Shown here: positions 1 through 9,112 of the stretch, piece after piece | Position numbering within the stretch: position 1 is the first letter of the stretch | Layout of the letters: every line of letters begins with the position of its first letter | DNA from: Abiotrophia sp. HMSC24B09 | GTDB taxonomy: Bacteria; Bacillota; Bacilli; Lactobacillales; Aerococcaceae | Reading direction: 5' to 3' | Assembly (NCBI RefSeq): GCF_001815865.1 | Contig: NZ_KV822195.1 | Coordinates: 248,001 to 312,000 of the forward strand | Length of the DNA stretch: 64,000 bases | Program-made: the position numbers and the translations under genes | Notes under the pieces: generated by a model | Seen by the model: the letters and a program-made list of their open reading frames with translations, nothing else | What the model was told of the DNA's origin: nothing | Databases searched by the model: none

Positions 1-6
1 TTTAGA

Positions 7-597
7 ATGCCTTGGAACAACAAATTTGGTGAAGACGAAAACTTAAAAAACCGCCAATATTCACGATCAGCTCGTAACCAACCAGAACGTGAGGCAACTA
101 CCTTATCCAAGGTCTTGCTCTTTATGGTTATCTGCGTATGTATTGTACCATTTATCCTCTTCTTCTGGGTAAATGCGTCACGTCCACAGAATCCATCACC
201 ACGGACTGCTTCACAAGTATCAATCTCTCGTGCCGAAAGTTCAAGTGCAAGCTCTAGCAGCACTAGTGAATCTAGTTCTGCTGTTGCCTCAGCTTCAAGC
301 ATTGAGTCAAAAGCAAGTGAATCTGGTCAAGGCATGAATAACCAGCAAGGTGAACGACCTAACCAAAACCAACAAGGCCAACAACAAGGCCAAAACCAGC
401 AAGGTCAACAGCAAGGTCAAAACCAACAAGGTCAGCAGCAGCAAAACCAAGGTGGTACGACTTATGTGGTACAAGCAGGGGATTCCTGGTACCGGATTGC
501 AGCCAATAATGGGGTTTCTCTAGATGCCCTGTTAGCTGCTAATGGTGCGACGGTTGAAACAACCATCTTACCTGGTCAAACCATTGTTATCCCATAA
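7..597 (+). CDS. Membrane-anchored LysM domain protein
   Basis: A protein of 196 residues with a short basic cytoplasmic head, one membrane segment (about residues 36-56), a serine-rich stretch (71-106), an asparagine/glutamine/glycine repeat stretch (108-149) and one C-terminal LysM module (about 150-196). LysM modules bind peptidoglycan, so the protein probably tethers itself to the wall from the membrane; no catalytic domain is present. A LysM protein just upstream of cmk is a common arrangement in Lactobacillales. The start is only six bases into the window, so no ribosome binding site can be seen and the true start could lie upstream. It ends at a strong terminator before cmk. Confidence 0.8.
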   Translation: MPWNNKFGEDENLKNRQYSRSARNQPEREATTLSKVLLFMVICVCIVPFILFFWVNASRPQNPSPRTASQVSISRAESSSASSSSTSESSSAVASASSIESKASESGQGMNNQQGERPNQNQQGQQQGQNQQGQQQGQNQQGQQQQNQGGTTYVVQAGDSWYRIAANNGVSLDALLAANGATVETTILPGQTIVIP

Positions 598-628
598 AAA
601 ATTGAGAATTCCCTAGTTTTAGGGTAGA

Positions 629-660
629 ATAGAGCTTAGGAAACTAAGCTCTATTTTTTT
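629..660 (+). terminator. Rho-independent terminator after LysM gene
   Basis: An 11-bp stem (629-639 with 644-654), a GAAA loop and a run of T residues. It separates the LysM gene from cmk. Confidence 0.85.
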
Positions 661-689
661 GTAGAGAGATAGAAGAGGATGAAGCATAG

Positions 690-1361
690 ATGACACATTT
701 GACAATCGCAATTGACGGGCCTGCTTCCTCAGGCAAGAGTACGGTCGCTAAGTTATTGGCTGGCCAATTAGGCATTACCTACATTGATACAGGAGCTATG
801 TATCGTGCGGTTACCTTAGCAGCGCAGCGCCAAGGAGTGAGTGTAGACGATCAGGCGGCCTTAGAGAACCTATTAGCCCAGCTTGATTTGTCCTTCCGTC
901 GCCAAGATGGAGTACAACACGTATACCTAGGGGAGGAAGATGTCTCATCTGCTATTCGTAGTGTTGCGGTGACGCAAGCGGTCTCTGAAGTATCAGCTCA
1001 GCCCCAAGTTCGTGAGGCTTTGGTTGCCATGCAACAAGCCATGGCCGCCAAAGAATCCGTGGTAATGGATGGCCGCGATATTGGGACGGTGGTTTTACCT
1101 AATGCCAGCATTAAGTTTTTCTTCGTCGCTGATGTGGCCGTTCGAGCTGCGCGTCGTTATAAGGAAAACTTAGAGCGGGGCATGACCGATCAAACCTTGG
1201 CTGAAATTGAAGCGGATATTGAAGCGCGTGATCTCTATGATAGTACTCGTGAACACAGTCCGCTTAAACAGGCAGAAGATGCTATCTTAGTTGATACCAG
1301 CCATGAGACCTTGGATTCACTTTTGACCAAACTTACGGAGATGATTCAAAAGCGAATGTAA
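690..1361 (+). CDS. cmk: Cytidylate kinase
   Basis: Phosphorylates CMP and dCMP to the diphosphates using ATP, in the cytoplasmic pyrimidine salvage and recycling pathway. The P-loop GPASSGKST lies at residues 10-18, and the nucleotide-binding DGRDIGT motif lies near residue 127. The length of 223 residues is normal for the family. The ATG is preceded by an AGAGG-type binding site. It is followed by the ribosomal protein S1-like gene, the usual cmk-rpsA pairing in bacteria. Confidence 0.97.
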   Translation: MTHLTIAIDGPASSGKSTVAKLLAGQLGITYIDTGAMYRAVTLAAQRQGVSVDDQAALENLLAQLDLSFRRQDGVQHVYLGEEDVSSAIRSVAVTQAVSEVSAQPQVREALVAMQQAMAAKESVVMDGRDIGTVVLPNASIKFFFVADVAVRAARRYKENLERGMTDQTLAEIEADIEARDLYDSTREHSPLKQAEDAILVDTSHETLDSLLTKLTEMIQKRM

Positions 1362-1415
1362 GGCCTTAAAAACCAAGCAAAATTCGACTATTAAAGAATA
1401 AATTGCAATTATGAC

Positions 1416-1444
1416 TAGACTAATCGGTTAGAATTTGATAAAAT
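1416..1444 (+). promoter_or_regulatory. Probable rpsA promoter
   Basis: TAGACT (1416-1421), a 17-bp spacer and TAAAAT (1439-1444), with TG one base before the -10 (extended -10). Found by eye only. Confidence 0.5.
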
Positions 1445-1519
1445 AGATGCTAAGTAGGTTCACAAATCGTAAAAATTTTCTGAACAACGCTTGAGTATTG
1501 CCTTAGGAGGAACTGGTAG

Positions 1520-2773
1520 ATGACAGAAACTGTAGAAAACCAACAATTACAAACAATGGAGGATGCTTTGGATAGCGTCTTAGACATCAAACCTGGTGAT
1601 GTCGTAAAAGGGGACGTCTTGGCTTTTGAAGATAACCAAGTACGTGTCTCAATTAAAGAAAGTGGCGGTTTAGAAGGTGTAATTCCACGTCGTGAACTTT
1701 CAGCAAAACCATTCAACGAATTTACTGAAGTGGTAAACATCGGTGACGAAGTTGAAGTAGTGGTTTTAAAACCAATCCGTGATAAAGAAAACGGGAACTT
1801 CTTACTCTCAAGAAAACGTCTTGAGTCTAAGAAAGTTTGGGCTGAGCTCAAAGAAAAATTCGATAACAAAGAAATCATCACAGCACCTGTTAAAGAAGCT
1901 GTTAAAGGTGGTTTAGTAGTAGATTTAGGCTTACGTGCTTTCGTGCCAGCTTCTATGGTTGATTCTTTCTACGTAGAAGATCTTAAAGTATACGTAGGTC
2001 AAACCTTAGACTTTGTCATCGTTGAACTTGATGAAAAAGAAAACCGTTTAATCCTCTCTCACAAAGAAATCGCTGAACGCGAACGTGCAGAGAAACGTGC
2101 AGCTGCTTTAGCTAACTTGGTAGAAGGTTCTATCGTTGAAGGGACAGTTGCTCGCTTAACTAACTTTGGTGCTTTCGTTAACTTGGGCGATGTAGATGGT
2201 TTGGTTCACTTGAGCCGCATCTCTCACTCTCACATCCGCAAACCAGGCGATGTCTTGAACGTAGGCGACAAAGTAAATGTTAAAGTTCTTTCAGTTAACC
2301 CAGAAGATGGCCGTGTATCTCTCTCTATCAAGGATACTTTAGAAGGTCCATGGGAAAACATCCAAGAAAAAGCTGGTGAAGGGACTGTCCTCAAAGGGAC
2401 TGTTAAACGCTTGACTGACTTTGGTGCTTTCGTAGAAGTTTTACCTGGCGTAGAAGGTTTGGTGCACATTTCTCAAATCTCTCATGAGCACATTGCAACT
2501 CCAGGTGAGAAATTACAAGAAGGTCAAGAAGTTGACGTGAAAGTATTGAGCGTTAACCCAGAAGACCAACGTTTATCATTGTCTATCAAGGCTTTGTTGG
2601 AACGCCCAGCACGCCCTGAAGGCGAAGTAAGCGACAAGCCAAAACGCGAATCAAAACCACGTAAACCTAGAGCTAAAGCTGAACCAGCTCCTACCATCGT
2701 AGCAGAAGCTGAAGGTTTCACTTTAGGTGATGTGTTAGCTGGTGCTTTCGGCGACCTTAACACCGAAGAATAA
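1520..2773 (+). CDS. rpsA: Ribosomal protein S1-like RNA-binding protein, four S1 domains
   Basis: A 417-residue protein with four S1 (OB-fold) RNA-binding repeats, starting at about residues 26, 118, 203 and 288; the last two contain the near-identical NFGAFV and DFGAFV cores. A basic tail follows (about 375-400). Firmicute S1 homologues have four repeats instead of the six in Escherichia coli and help mRNA binding on the ribosome to a variable degree. The start is fixed by a perfect AGGAGG at 1506-1510. It has its own probable promoter and a terminator downstream, so it can be expressed apart from cmk. Confidence 0.93.
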   Translation: MTETVENQQLQTMEDALDSVLDIKPGDVVKGDVLAFEDNQVRVSIKESGGLEGVIPRRELSAKPFNEFTEVVNIGDEVEVVVLKPIRDKENGNFLLSRKRLESKKVWAELKEKFDNKEIITAPVKEAVKGGLVVDLGLRAFVPASMVDSFYVEDLKVYVGQTLDFVIVELDEKENRLILSHKEIAERERAEKRAAALANLVEGSIVEGTVARLTNFGAFVNLGDVDGLVHLSRISHSHIRKPGDVLNVGDKVNVKVLSVNPEDGRVSLSIKDTLEGPWENIQEKAGEGTVLKGTVKRLTDFGAFVEVLPGVEGLVHISQISHEHIATPGEKLQEGQEVDVKVLSVNPEDQRLSLSIKALLERPARPEGEVSDKPKRESKPRKPRAKAEPAPTIVAEAEGFTLGDVLAGAFGDLNTEE

Positions 2774-2784
2774 GCCACTGTAAC

Positions 2785-2820
2785 CACGAAAGACTGGCCT
2801 GAGTGTCAGTCTTTTTCGTG
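2785..2820 (+). terminator. Hairpin terminator after rpsA
   Basis: A long stem, CACGAAAGACTG (2785-2796) against CAGTCTTTTTCGTG (2807-2820). The T-run lies within the 3' arm instead of after it, so read-through into der is possible. Confidence 0.6.
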
Positions 2821-2850
2821 TCATAAACCATAAATGAAGGAGGAGACCTT

Positions 2851-4164
2851 ATGTCCATGCCAACCGTGGCCCTCGTAGGCCGCCCAAATGTGGGAAAGTC
2901 CACAATATTTAACCGATTGGTGGGGGAGAGACTCTCCATTGTTGAAGATTATCCAGGGGTGACGCGTGACCGTATCTATGCGACGGGTAAATGGTTAGGC
3001 CGTGAATTCCGTGTCATTGATACCGGTGGGATTGATATGATTGATGAGCCTCTTATGGATCAAGTGCGCTACCAAGCTGATATTGCCATGGAAGAGGCAG
3101 ATGTCATTGTTTTCTTGACTAGCATGCAAGAAGGTTTGACGGATGCAGATGAGGCCATCGCCCATCGCTTGCACCGAACTAATAAGCCAGTTGTCCTAGC
3201 TGTCAATAAGGCAGATAACCCAGAAATGCGCCAAATGGTCTATGATTTTTATGCCTTGGGGCATGGCGATCCCTATCCTATTTCCGGTTCCCATGGGACG
3301 GGTTTAGGGGATCTCTTGGATGCAGTTGTGAGCCATTTTCCAACAGACTTATCTGAAGCTGAGGAAGAAGATGTCATCAAGTTCTGCTTTATTGGTCGTC
3401 CTAATGTCGGTAAGTCCAGTTTAGTTAACGCCATTCTTAAGGAAGAGCGGGTCATCGTCTCCAATATTGAAGGGACCACGCGTGAAGCAGTCGATACCCA
3501 TTTCACAGATGAAGAGGGGACGCGCTATACCATGATTGACACTGCCGGTATTCGTAAGCGAGGCAAGGTCTACGAAAACACTGAAAAGTATTCAGTGCTG
3601 CGGGCCATGTCCGCCATTGAACGTTCCGATATTGTCTGCTTGGTTTTAGATGCTGAGACTGGGATTCGGGAACAAGATAAGAAGGTGGCTGGATATGCCT
3701 ATGAGGCAGGTAAGGGCATGGTCATTCTGGTCAATAAATGGGATGCAGTAGACAAGAGTGATAAACTTTTTGAGACCTTTACCAAGGAGATTCGTGCGCA
3801 TTTCCAATATTTGACTTTTGCACCAATCCTCTTCGTTAGTGCTCATACAGGCCAACGTCTCAATAAATTGCCTGAGCTCTTGAAGACCATTTACGATAAT
3901 CGTCACCGTCGAATTCAATCTTCAGTCTTGAACGATGTCTTAATGGATGCAGTCGCTATGAACCCAACCCCAACAGATAAAGGCCGTCGCCTCAAGATTT
4001 ACTACTTAACTCAAGTGGCTGTCAACCCACCAACCTTCGTGGCTTTTGTTAATGATGTTGAGCTCATGCACTTCTCTTATGAGCGTTTCTTAGAAAACCA
4101 ATTGCGTCAATCATTTTATTTTGAGGGAACCCCGATTAAATTGATTACGAGAGCGCGACAATAA
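2851..4164 (+). CDS. der: Ribosome biogenesis GTPase Der
   Basis: Double-domain GTPase (EngA) needed for 50S subunit maturation. Two G1 motifs are visible: GRPNVGKST near residues 10-18 and GRPNVGKSS near 182-190. Each domain has NKAD or NKWD specificity motifs, and a KH-like domain ends the protein. The length of 437 residues is standard. A GGAGGAG binding site sits just before the ATG. It lies between rpsA and hup, as in many Firmicutes. Confidence 0.97.
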   Translation: MSMPTVALVGRPNVGKSTIFNRLVGERLSIVEDYPGVTRDRIYATGKWLGREFRVIDTGGIDMIDEPLMDQVRYQADIAMEEADVIVFLTSMQEGLTDADEAIAHRLHRTNKPVVLAVNKADNPEMRQMVYDFYALGHGDPYPISGSHGTGLGDLLDAVVSHFPTDLSEAEEEDVIKFCFIGRPNVGKSSLVNAILKEERVIVSNIEGTTREAVDTHFTDEEGTRYTMIDTAGIRKRGKVYENTEKYSVLRAMSAIERSDIVCLVLDAETGIREQDKKVAGYAYEAGKGMVILVNKWDAVDKSDKLFETFTKEIRAHFQYLTFAPILFVSAHTGQRLNKLPELLKTIYDNRHRRIQSSVLNDVLMDAVAMNPTPTDKGRRLKIYYLTQVAVNPPTFVAFVNDVELMHFSYERFLENQLRQSFYFEGTPIKLITRARQ

Positions 4165-4206
4165 GGCGAAAAGTGCTAAAAAATCAAATTTTAAAGGGCG
4201 AATCTA

Positions 4207-4235
4207 TTGTATTAAAGCCTATTATGTGGTAATCT
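4207..4235 (+). promoter_or_regulatory. Probable hup promoter
   Basis: TTGTAT (4207-4212), a 17-bp spacer and TAATCT (4230-4235), about 65 bases ahead of the HU start. Confidence 0.4.
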
Positions 4236-4301
4236 ATACAAGAAATAGCAATCTGCTATGGAAAAACGCGTAACCACGCATACTTTAGGAGGAGTTTTAT
4301 T

Positions 4302-4577
4302 ATGGCAAACAAAGCTGAATTAGTAGAAAAAGTAGCAGCTAAAACTAACTTAACTAAGAAAGATGTAACAGCAACTGTTGAAGCGTTGTTCGAAACCATC
4401 CAAGAAACTTTATCAAAAGGCGAAAAAGTTCAAGTAATCGGCTTCGGTACTTTCGAAGTACGTGAACGTGCAGCTCGTAAAGGCCGCAACCCACAAACTG
4501 GTAAAGAAATCAAAATCGCTGCAAGCAAGGTTCCAGGTTTCAAAGCTGGTAAAGCCTTGAAAGACGCTGTTAAATAA
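4302..4577 (+). CDS. hup: DNA-binding protein HU
   Basis: A 91-residue nucleoid protein that dimerises and bends DNA non-specifically. The family signature around residues 46-60 ([21 protein letters not shown] region) forms the DNA-clasping arm. Strong AGGAGG binding site, lysine-rich codon-optimised sequence, own promoter and a strong terminator: all fit a highly expressed monocistronic gene. Confidence 0.97.
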   Translation: MANKAELVEKVAAKTNLTKKDVTATVEALFETIQETLSKGEKVQVIGFGTFEVRERAARKGRNPQTGKEIKIAASKVPGFKAGKALKDAVK

Positions 4578-4602
4578 TAACAGTCATTCATAAGTAAGTA
4601 AC

Positions 4603-4636
4603 AGAGGTTGAAACTCAGGTTTCAGCCTCTTTTTTG
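4603..4636 (+). terminator. Terminator after hup
   Basis: An 11-bp stem (4603-4613 with 4620-4630, one G-T pair) followed by T residues. Confidence 0.85.
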
Positions 4637-4660
4637 TTTAGAATAAGTAAGTTGATAGTA

Positions 4661-4688
4661 AAAAAGACCTGGGAGTTTAACCCAGGTC
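4661..4688 (-). terminator. Terminator after the histidine phosphatase gene (minus strand)
   Basis: The perfect 8-bp stem GACCTGGG/CCCAGGTC (4666-4673 with 4681-4688) has an A-run at 4661-4665, which reads as a T-run on the minus strand. Confidence 0.8.
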
Positions 4689-4703
4689 CATAGTTATTTT
4701 ATG

Positions 4704-5399
4704 CTACAAAAGCTCCATGACATCCACCATGTCCTTAAAGTGCTCAGTCTGATTATAGGCAATGAGCTGAAATTGGCCATGTAGGTATTTAACGGTTGTT
4801 ACGGAGGCGTTGGCTAAGGGGTCGCCCAACTCGAAATCCGCTACTAGACCATGGATGAGGTTCTGAATAGTCAGACCATGACAGACTACCAATATTTTGT
4901 GGTCACTGCCAGCATGGCGATTTAAGAGTTCTAAGAGACCTGTTTCGACACGTTGCCAGAATTCTAGATAGTTTTCTGCCAAGCCAGTTGGATCGGAGGC
5001 CTTCATCTTGTTCATGGTCGCCTCTACTTGGATGCCAGCATCACGTGGTAGTCCCAATTCATGATTGGTTTCAGCAATCATGTCCCGCCAGACAGATTGT
5101 GCTTCGAGTCCTTCGTAGTAGCCGAAGAAGACTTCGCGGAATTCTGGCATGGGGGTAATGGTTAAATCTTGGCTATGGTGATTTTCTTCTAATAAAATCT
5201 GAGCCGTTTTGATGGTCCGACCCAAATCGCTCGTATAGACAGCATCGAACTTGACGTCCGCAAGTCCACGGCCTGATTGATGGACAATTTCCAAGCCTTC
5301 TGGGGTCAGAGGGGCATCAGCCCAGCCTTGGAAACGTCCCAAACGATTGAGATAGGTTTCGCCATGTCTGACGAAGTAGAAAGTAACACCTTTAGTCAT
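4704..5399 (-). CDS. Histidine phosphatase family protein (phosphoglycerate mutase-like)
   Basis: A 231-residue member of the histidine phosphatase superfamily. RHGET at residues 11-15 supplies the phospho-accepting histidine (H12), and VCHGLT near residue 170 supplies the second histidine. The family includes cofactor-dependent phosphoglycerate mutases and many broad-specificity phosphatases. This sequence lacks a distinctive full-length dPGM signature, so the substrate is left open. It is transcribed alone, divergently from the RodA gene. Confidence 0.85.
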   Translation of the reverse strand: MTKGVTFYFVRHGETYLNRLGRFQGWADAPLTPEGLEIVHQSGRGLADVKFDAVYTSDLGRTIKTAQILLEENHHSQDLTITPMPEFREVFFGYYEGLEAQSVWRDMIAETNHELGLPRDAGIQVEATMNKMKASDPTGLAENYLEFWQRVETGLLELLNRHAGSDHKILVVCHGLTIQNLIHGLVADFELGDPLANASVTTVKYLHGQFQLIAYNQTEHFKDMVDVMELL

Positions 5400-5428
5400 T
5401 GGATAGCCTCCTTATCTTATACAGTCTC

Positions 5429-5457
5429 ATTATATCATTCTGACTCCCGACTGTCAT
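5429..5457 (-). promoter_or_regulatory. Promoter of the histidine phosphatase gene
   Basis: On the minus strand: ATGACA (5457-5452), a 17-bp spacer and TATAAT (5434-5429), preceded by TGA (extended -10). One of the best promoter matches in the window. Confidence 0.65.
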
Positions 5458-5625
5458 CTGAGGTTATGTTTTTTGCTTATAACCAACTATAGGAATAAAA
5501 TCATCTAAAAGACTTGGCCAGTAAGTGCATTTTAGGCCAAAATGTGGTAACCTTAATATTGTCTATTCTACTCTGTAAAAATGCAGAGAACCATTAAACT
5601 ATAAACAACGAGGGAATGATTATTA

Positions 5626-6822
5626 ATGAGAACAGTGAGACGCCTGAATAACCATTCAGAGTCGCGCATTGACTATGGGATTATCCTGAACGTCATGATT
5701 TTGGCCATTATTGGGTTAGCGAGCCTTTATGCCACTACCGTCATGATTGAGAACAAATCCATTTTGCCGACACTCTACCATGCACTCTGGTACTGTATTG
5801 GGGCCATTGCTATTTTAGTGGCTATTCAATTTGATAGTGAGCAATATTGGAAGCTATCTACAATCTTTTATGGAGTGGGGCTGGTCCTCTTGATTGCCGT
5901 CCTCTTCTTCCACGACCGAGGGTTAGCTGCCGATACAGGGGCACGTTCCTGGTTCCGCTTAGGGCCGATTAGTTTCCAACCTTCGGAAATTTTCAAGATT
6001 GCCTATATCGTCTTTATGGCCCGGATTATTACAGAACATAATAATGAATACACCAACCGTAGCATCAAAACAGACTGGTTACTACTAGGGAAAATTCTTC
6101 TATTTGCTGCCCCGGCACTTTTCTTGATTCAACGTCAAAATGACTTGGGGACCAACTTAGTCTTGCTAGCTATTACTGCGGGTATGGTGTTAATGTCAGG
6201 TATTTCTTGGAAAATCTTATTGCCGATTACTCTGGCCGTTACCATTGTAGGTGGGGTGCTTATTTACTTGGCTGCCTTTCAACGGGACTTCTTGCTAAGT
6301 ACTGGATTAGTTCGACCATACCAAATCGCCCGGATTGACTCTTGGTTCCGTCCTTTCGATGATACGCGTGGTGATGCCTACCAGTTAGCTCAATCTATTA
6401 AAGCCATTGGGTCAGGGCAATTATCTGGTAAGGGCTTTGGAGTCTCTCAAGTCCCTGTACCAGTCCGTGAGTCTGACTTTATCTTTACGACTATTGGTGA
6501 GAACTTTGGTTTTATTGGGGCAGGGGTGCTACTCTTTGTCTACTTCATGTTAATTTACCAAATGGTGCAAACTTGTTTTGAGACCAAGAATGAATTTTAC
6601 ACCTATATTGCGACAGGTGTTATTACCATGATTATGTTCCATATTTTGGAAAACATTGGGATGAACATTGGGCTTTTGCCAATTACGGGGATTCCGTTAC
6701 CTTTCGTCTCACAAGGGGGGTCTGCTCTCCTAGGGAATATGATTGGGATTGGGCTGATTCTGTCCATGCGTTATCACCATCGCTCCTACATGTTCTCTAG
6801 CCAGAACGACTCGGAATTTTAA
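5626..6822 (+). CDS. rodA: SEDS-family peptidoglycan polymerase, RodA/FtsW type
   Basis: A 398-residue polytopic membrane protein with about ten hydrophobic segments. The SEDS family polymerises glycan strands from lipid II together with a class B penicillin-binding protein. Visible family marks are FQPSEIFK near residue 120, the long external loop with ESDFIFTTIGENFG near 285, and GIPLPFVSQGGS near 350. RodA (elongation) and FtsW (division) are hard to separate by eye; the short termini favour RodA. A GAGGGA binding site lies 11 bases upstream of the ATG. Confidence 0.85.
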   Translation: MRTVRRLNNHSESRIDYGIILNVMILAIIGLASLYATTVMIENKSILPTLYHALWYCIGAIAILVAIQFDSEQYWKLSTIFYGVGLVLLIAVLFFHDRGLAADTGARSWFRLGPISFQPSEIFKIAYIVFMARIITEHNNEYTNRSIKTDWLLLGKILLFAAPALFLIQRQNDLGTNLVLLAITAGMVLMSGISWKILLPITLAVTIVGGVLIYLAAFQRDFLLSTGLVRPYQIARIDSWFRPFDDTRGDAYQLAQSIKAIGSGQLSGKGFGVSQVPVPVRESDFIFTTIGENFGFIGAGVLLFVYFMLIYQMVQTCFETKNEFYTYIATGVITMIMFHILENIGMNIGLLPITGIPLPFVSQGGSALLGNMIGIGLILSMRYHHRSYMFSSQNDSEF

Positions 6823-6846
6823 TCGTTGAAGAAAGGATTAAGTATT

Positions 6847-7185
6847 ATGAAACGTTATGGCAATCAACTTTGGGTCCAAGTAGTTGGACCTGACCGTTAC
6901 CGTATCGGCATGACAGACCAGCTCCAATGTGATGCGGGCGATATCTCTTACGCCAATATTGCCCCACTAGGAGCATTAGATGTCGATGATACCCTAGTTA
7001 ATTTAGAAGCTTCTAAGGCGGCCATTGAGGTCGCTAGTCCCCTCAAAGGTCAAGTAGTAGCGCGAAATGAGGCGGCAGAAGCAAATCCTAGCCTCTTGGA
7101 TTCTAAGAATCCGGCGGACCACTGGCTAATTGAATTAAGCCAAGTGGATACTCAGGCTTATGAGGCGCTCGCAGAAGAGGAATAA
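6847..7185 (+). CDS. GcvH-like lipoyl-carrier protein
   Basis: A 112-residue protein resembling glycine cleavage H protein. The lipoyl-lysine region is recognisable as LEASKAAIEVASPLKG, with the candidate modified lysine inside SKAA. No gcvT, gcvP or lipoate ligase gene is nearby. In several Firmicutes a lone H-like protein serves as a lipoyl relay or has an unassigned role. The longer frame opens at a TTG at 6826, but the ATG at 6847 has AAAGGA eight bases upstream and is preferred. It follows rodA by 24 bases, so it is probably co-transcribed. Confidence 0.8.
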   Translation: MKRYGNQLWVQVVGPDRYRIGMTDQLQCDAGDISYANIAPLGALDVDDTLVNLEASKAAIEVASPLKGQVVARNEAAEANPSLLDSKNPADHWLIELSQVDTQAYEALAEEE

Positions 7186-7231
7186 CCCCACTCACTAGCT
7201 CTATGGCTAGATATAGAAAGAAGGAATGACC

Positions 7232-7966
7232 ATGCGGCCAGTAATCGGTGTAACGGGCAACATTATGCAAGCCCCTGAAGATAAATTCAAATCTTTTAAG
7301 GTAAACTACTCCCCTTGGGGATATACGGAAGCAGTACGCTTGGCCGGTGGGACCCCGGTCATCCTACCTATGACTGAGCCGACTTGTGCTGCCCACTACG
7401 TGAGCCTCATTGATGGTCTGGTTTTGACCGGCGGGGAGGATATCTCACCTTATCTCTATAATGAAGAGCCACATGTCAATATTGAAGCTACTTCGCCGAC
7501 GCGGGATGCAGTCGAAACGGCTCTTATTAAGGAGGCCTTGGCTCAGGGGAAACCTATTTTAGCTATTTGCCGAGGCATGCAACTGGTCAACGTTGTTCTG
7601 GGCGGTAACCTCTATCAGGATTTAGCAGGCCAGGCCAATGTGACCATTCAGCACGTCCAAAAATCACGTCCAAGCATGGCAACCCATTCCATCAAGGTAA
7701 AAGCCGGTAGCTACCTGTCTCAATTAGTGGCTGATGGTTGCCTTATTAACTCCATTCACCACCAAGCCATTCGGGAATTAGGAGAGGGCTTAATCGTGTC
7801 AGCCCGCAGTAAGGATGGGGTTATCGAAGCGATTGAAAGCCAAGAAGGTTCCCTCATTCTGGGAGTTCAATGGCATCCAGAGCGCTTGACCAAACACGAT
7901 GAATGCAGTATGGCGATTTTCCAAGATTTAATCGAGCGCTCGCTTGAGGCCAAACAGGCTCGTTAG
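7232..7966 (+). CDS. Class I glutamine amidotransferase-like gamma-glutamyl hydrolase (PuuD family)
   Basis: A protein of about 244 residues with the class I amidotransferase triad: a nucleophilic cysteine in AICRGMQL near residue 113, and a histidine in QWHPER near residue 213. The family (Peptidase C26) hydrolyses gamma-glutamyl amides such as gamma-glutamyl-GABA; the true substrate cannot be told here. An ATG at 7226 lies too close to the AAGGA site, so the ATG at 7232 (MRPVIGVTG) is the better start. It sits between the GcvH-like gene and holA. Confidence 0.85.
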   Translation: MRPVIGVTGNIMQAPEDKFKSFKVNYSPWGYTEAVRLAGGTPVILPMTEPTCAAHYVSLIDGLVLTGGEDISPYLYNEEPHVNIEATSPTRDAVETALIKEALAQGKPILAICRGMQLVNVVLGGNLYQDLAGQANVTIQHVQKSRPSMATHSIKVKAGSYLSQLVADGCLINSIHHQAIRELGEGLIVSARSKDGVIEAIESQEGSLILGVQWHPERLTKHDECSMAIFQDLIERSLEAKQAR

Positions 7967-8009
7967 TTCTTAAATTACGTAAGAAATAAATAGAAGGGAG
8001 GGGACAGGC

Positions 8010-9032
8010 ATGACCTTTCAAGCTAGCATCAGCCAAATCCGCAAGGGTCAGCTGGGGGCCAATTACTTTCTAGTTGGTACCGAGCGCTATTTGCGGCAAC
8101 AGTTGCAGGATGCCCTGATTGATCAAGTAGATCAGGCAGGTAGCTTTGAAGTTAGTCGCTTCGACTTGAATGACATGGAATTAGCCACCATTCTGGACGA
8201 GGCAGATGCCTTCTCTTTCTTTGCAGATAAGCGTGTTGTCCTGATCGATAATGCCCAGGTCCTAGTCTCAAACTCTAAGGTTAAGGTGGATGACCAAGAC
8301 CAGAAGCGACTCCTAGCCTACTTGGCAGATCCTAATCCTGGCAGTTTGCTGATTTGGCTCTGTGACAGTAACCAAGTTGATAAACGCAAGAAGCTGACCA
8401 AGGCTTTTCAGACGCATGCCAAATGGGTCGATGTGGCGCCCTTAGACGCTAAGGAAATGGGGGCATACCTCCAGGCCTATCTGGCAGACAGCACGCTCCA
8501 GATTAGCCGTGAGGGGCTAGAAGAGTTACGTATGAGGGTCAATGATGATTTGACCTTGGCTATGGGGGAGCTCCACAAATTGGCCCAATATAGCAACCAA
8601 GGCAAGCCTATCACCCTAGAAGTTATCAAAGACTTGGTACCGAGAAGCCTTGAGACGGATGTTTTTAGTTTGTCGCAGGCAGTCTTGAAGCGGAAGTTGA
8701 GTCAGGCGGTCCAAATTTACCAAGATTTACTCCTAGCCAAACACGAGCCCGTGGCCTTGCATGCGCTCTTGGTCAGTCAGTTTCGTTTGTTGATTCAAGT
8801 CAAATTGCTTGGACACCAGGGCTATCAGCAAGCTGAGATAGCGCAACAATTGAGCGTCCATCCCTATCGCGTTAAATTGGCTTTAGAGACGGTTAGACGC
8901 TTAGATTTAAGACAGCTCTATGATTTCTATGATGCCTTAGCGGAGGCTGATTTTCAGCTCAAACAGGGCATTGGTGTCAAGGAGATACAATTTGACTTAC
9001 TAGTGAGTCGTTATATCACAGGAAGTCCTTAA
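8010..9032 (+). CDS. holA: DNA polymerase III subunit delta
   Basis: A 340-residue clamp-loader subunit that opens the sliding clamp at the replication fork. Recognised from overall similarity: the N-terminal YFLVGTERYLRQQL segment, the middle WLCDSNQVDKRKKLTK region and the C-terminal helical collar with HPYRVKLALE. It is followed closely by rpsT on the opposite strand; holA-rpsT neighbourhood is widely conserved in Firmicutes. Strong GGAGGGG binding site. Confidence 0.93.
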   Translation: MTFQASISQIRKGQLGANYFLVGTERYLRQQLQDALIDQVDQAGSFEVSRFDLNDMELATILDEADAFSFFADKRVVLIDNAQVLVSNSKVKVDDQDQKRLLAYLADPNPGSLLIWLCDSNQVDKRKKLTKAFQTHAKWVDVAPLDAKEMGAYLQAYLADSTLQISREGLEELRMRVNDDLTLAMGELHKLAQYSNQGKPITLEVIKDLVPRSLETDVFSLSQAVLKRKLSQAVQIYQDLLLAKHEPVALHALLVSQFRLLIQVKLLGHQGYQQAEIAQQLSVHPYRVKLALETVRRLDLRQLYDFYDALAEADFQLKQGIGVKEIQFDLLVSRYITGSP

Positions 9033-9066
9033 TTACTGGAGCAGATAGCTGTTCCAGTAATTTTTT
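9031..9066 (+). terminator. Terminator after holA
   Basis: A 14-bp stem (9031-9044 with 9049-9062, one G-T pair) running into T residues. Confidence 0.85.
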
Positions 9067-9077
9067 GTTTCAAGGGC

Positions 9078-9104
9078 AAAAAAATAAGCTACCCTCAAGG
9101 TAGC
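9078..9104 (-). terminator. Terminator after rpsT (minus strand)
   Basis: Stem GCTACC/GGTAGC (9088-9093 with 9099-9104), with an A-run at 9078-9084 reading as T on the minus strand. Confidence 0.75.
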
Positions 9105-9112
9105 CTACTTTC

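Noticed and set aside
361..450. Tandem repeats that could be read as a CRISPR array
   Set aside because: The repeats are short, contiguous, in frame, and encode the Q/N/G tract; there are no unique spacers and no cas genes.
1450..1881. Minus-strand open frame of 143 codons
   Set aside because: It lies opposite the rpsA-like gene, has serine/threonine-rich shadow composition and no binding site.
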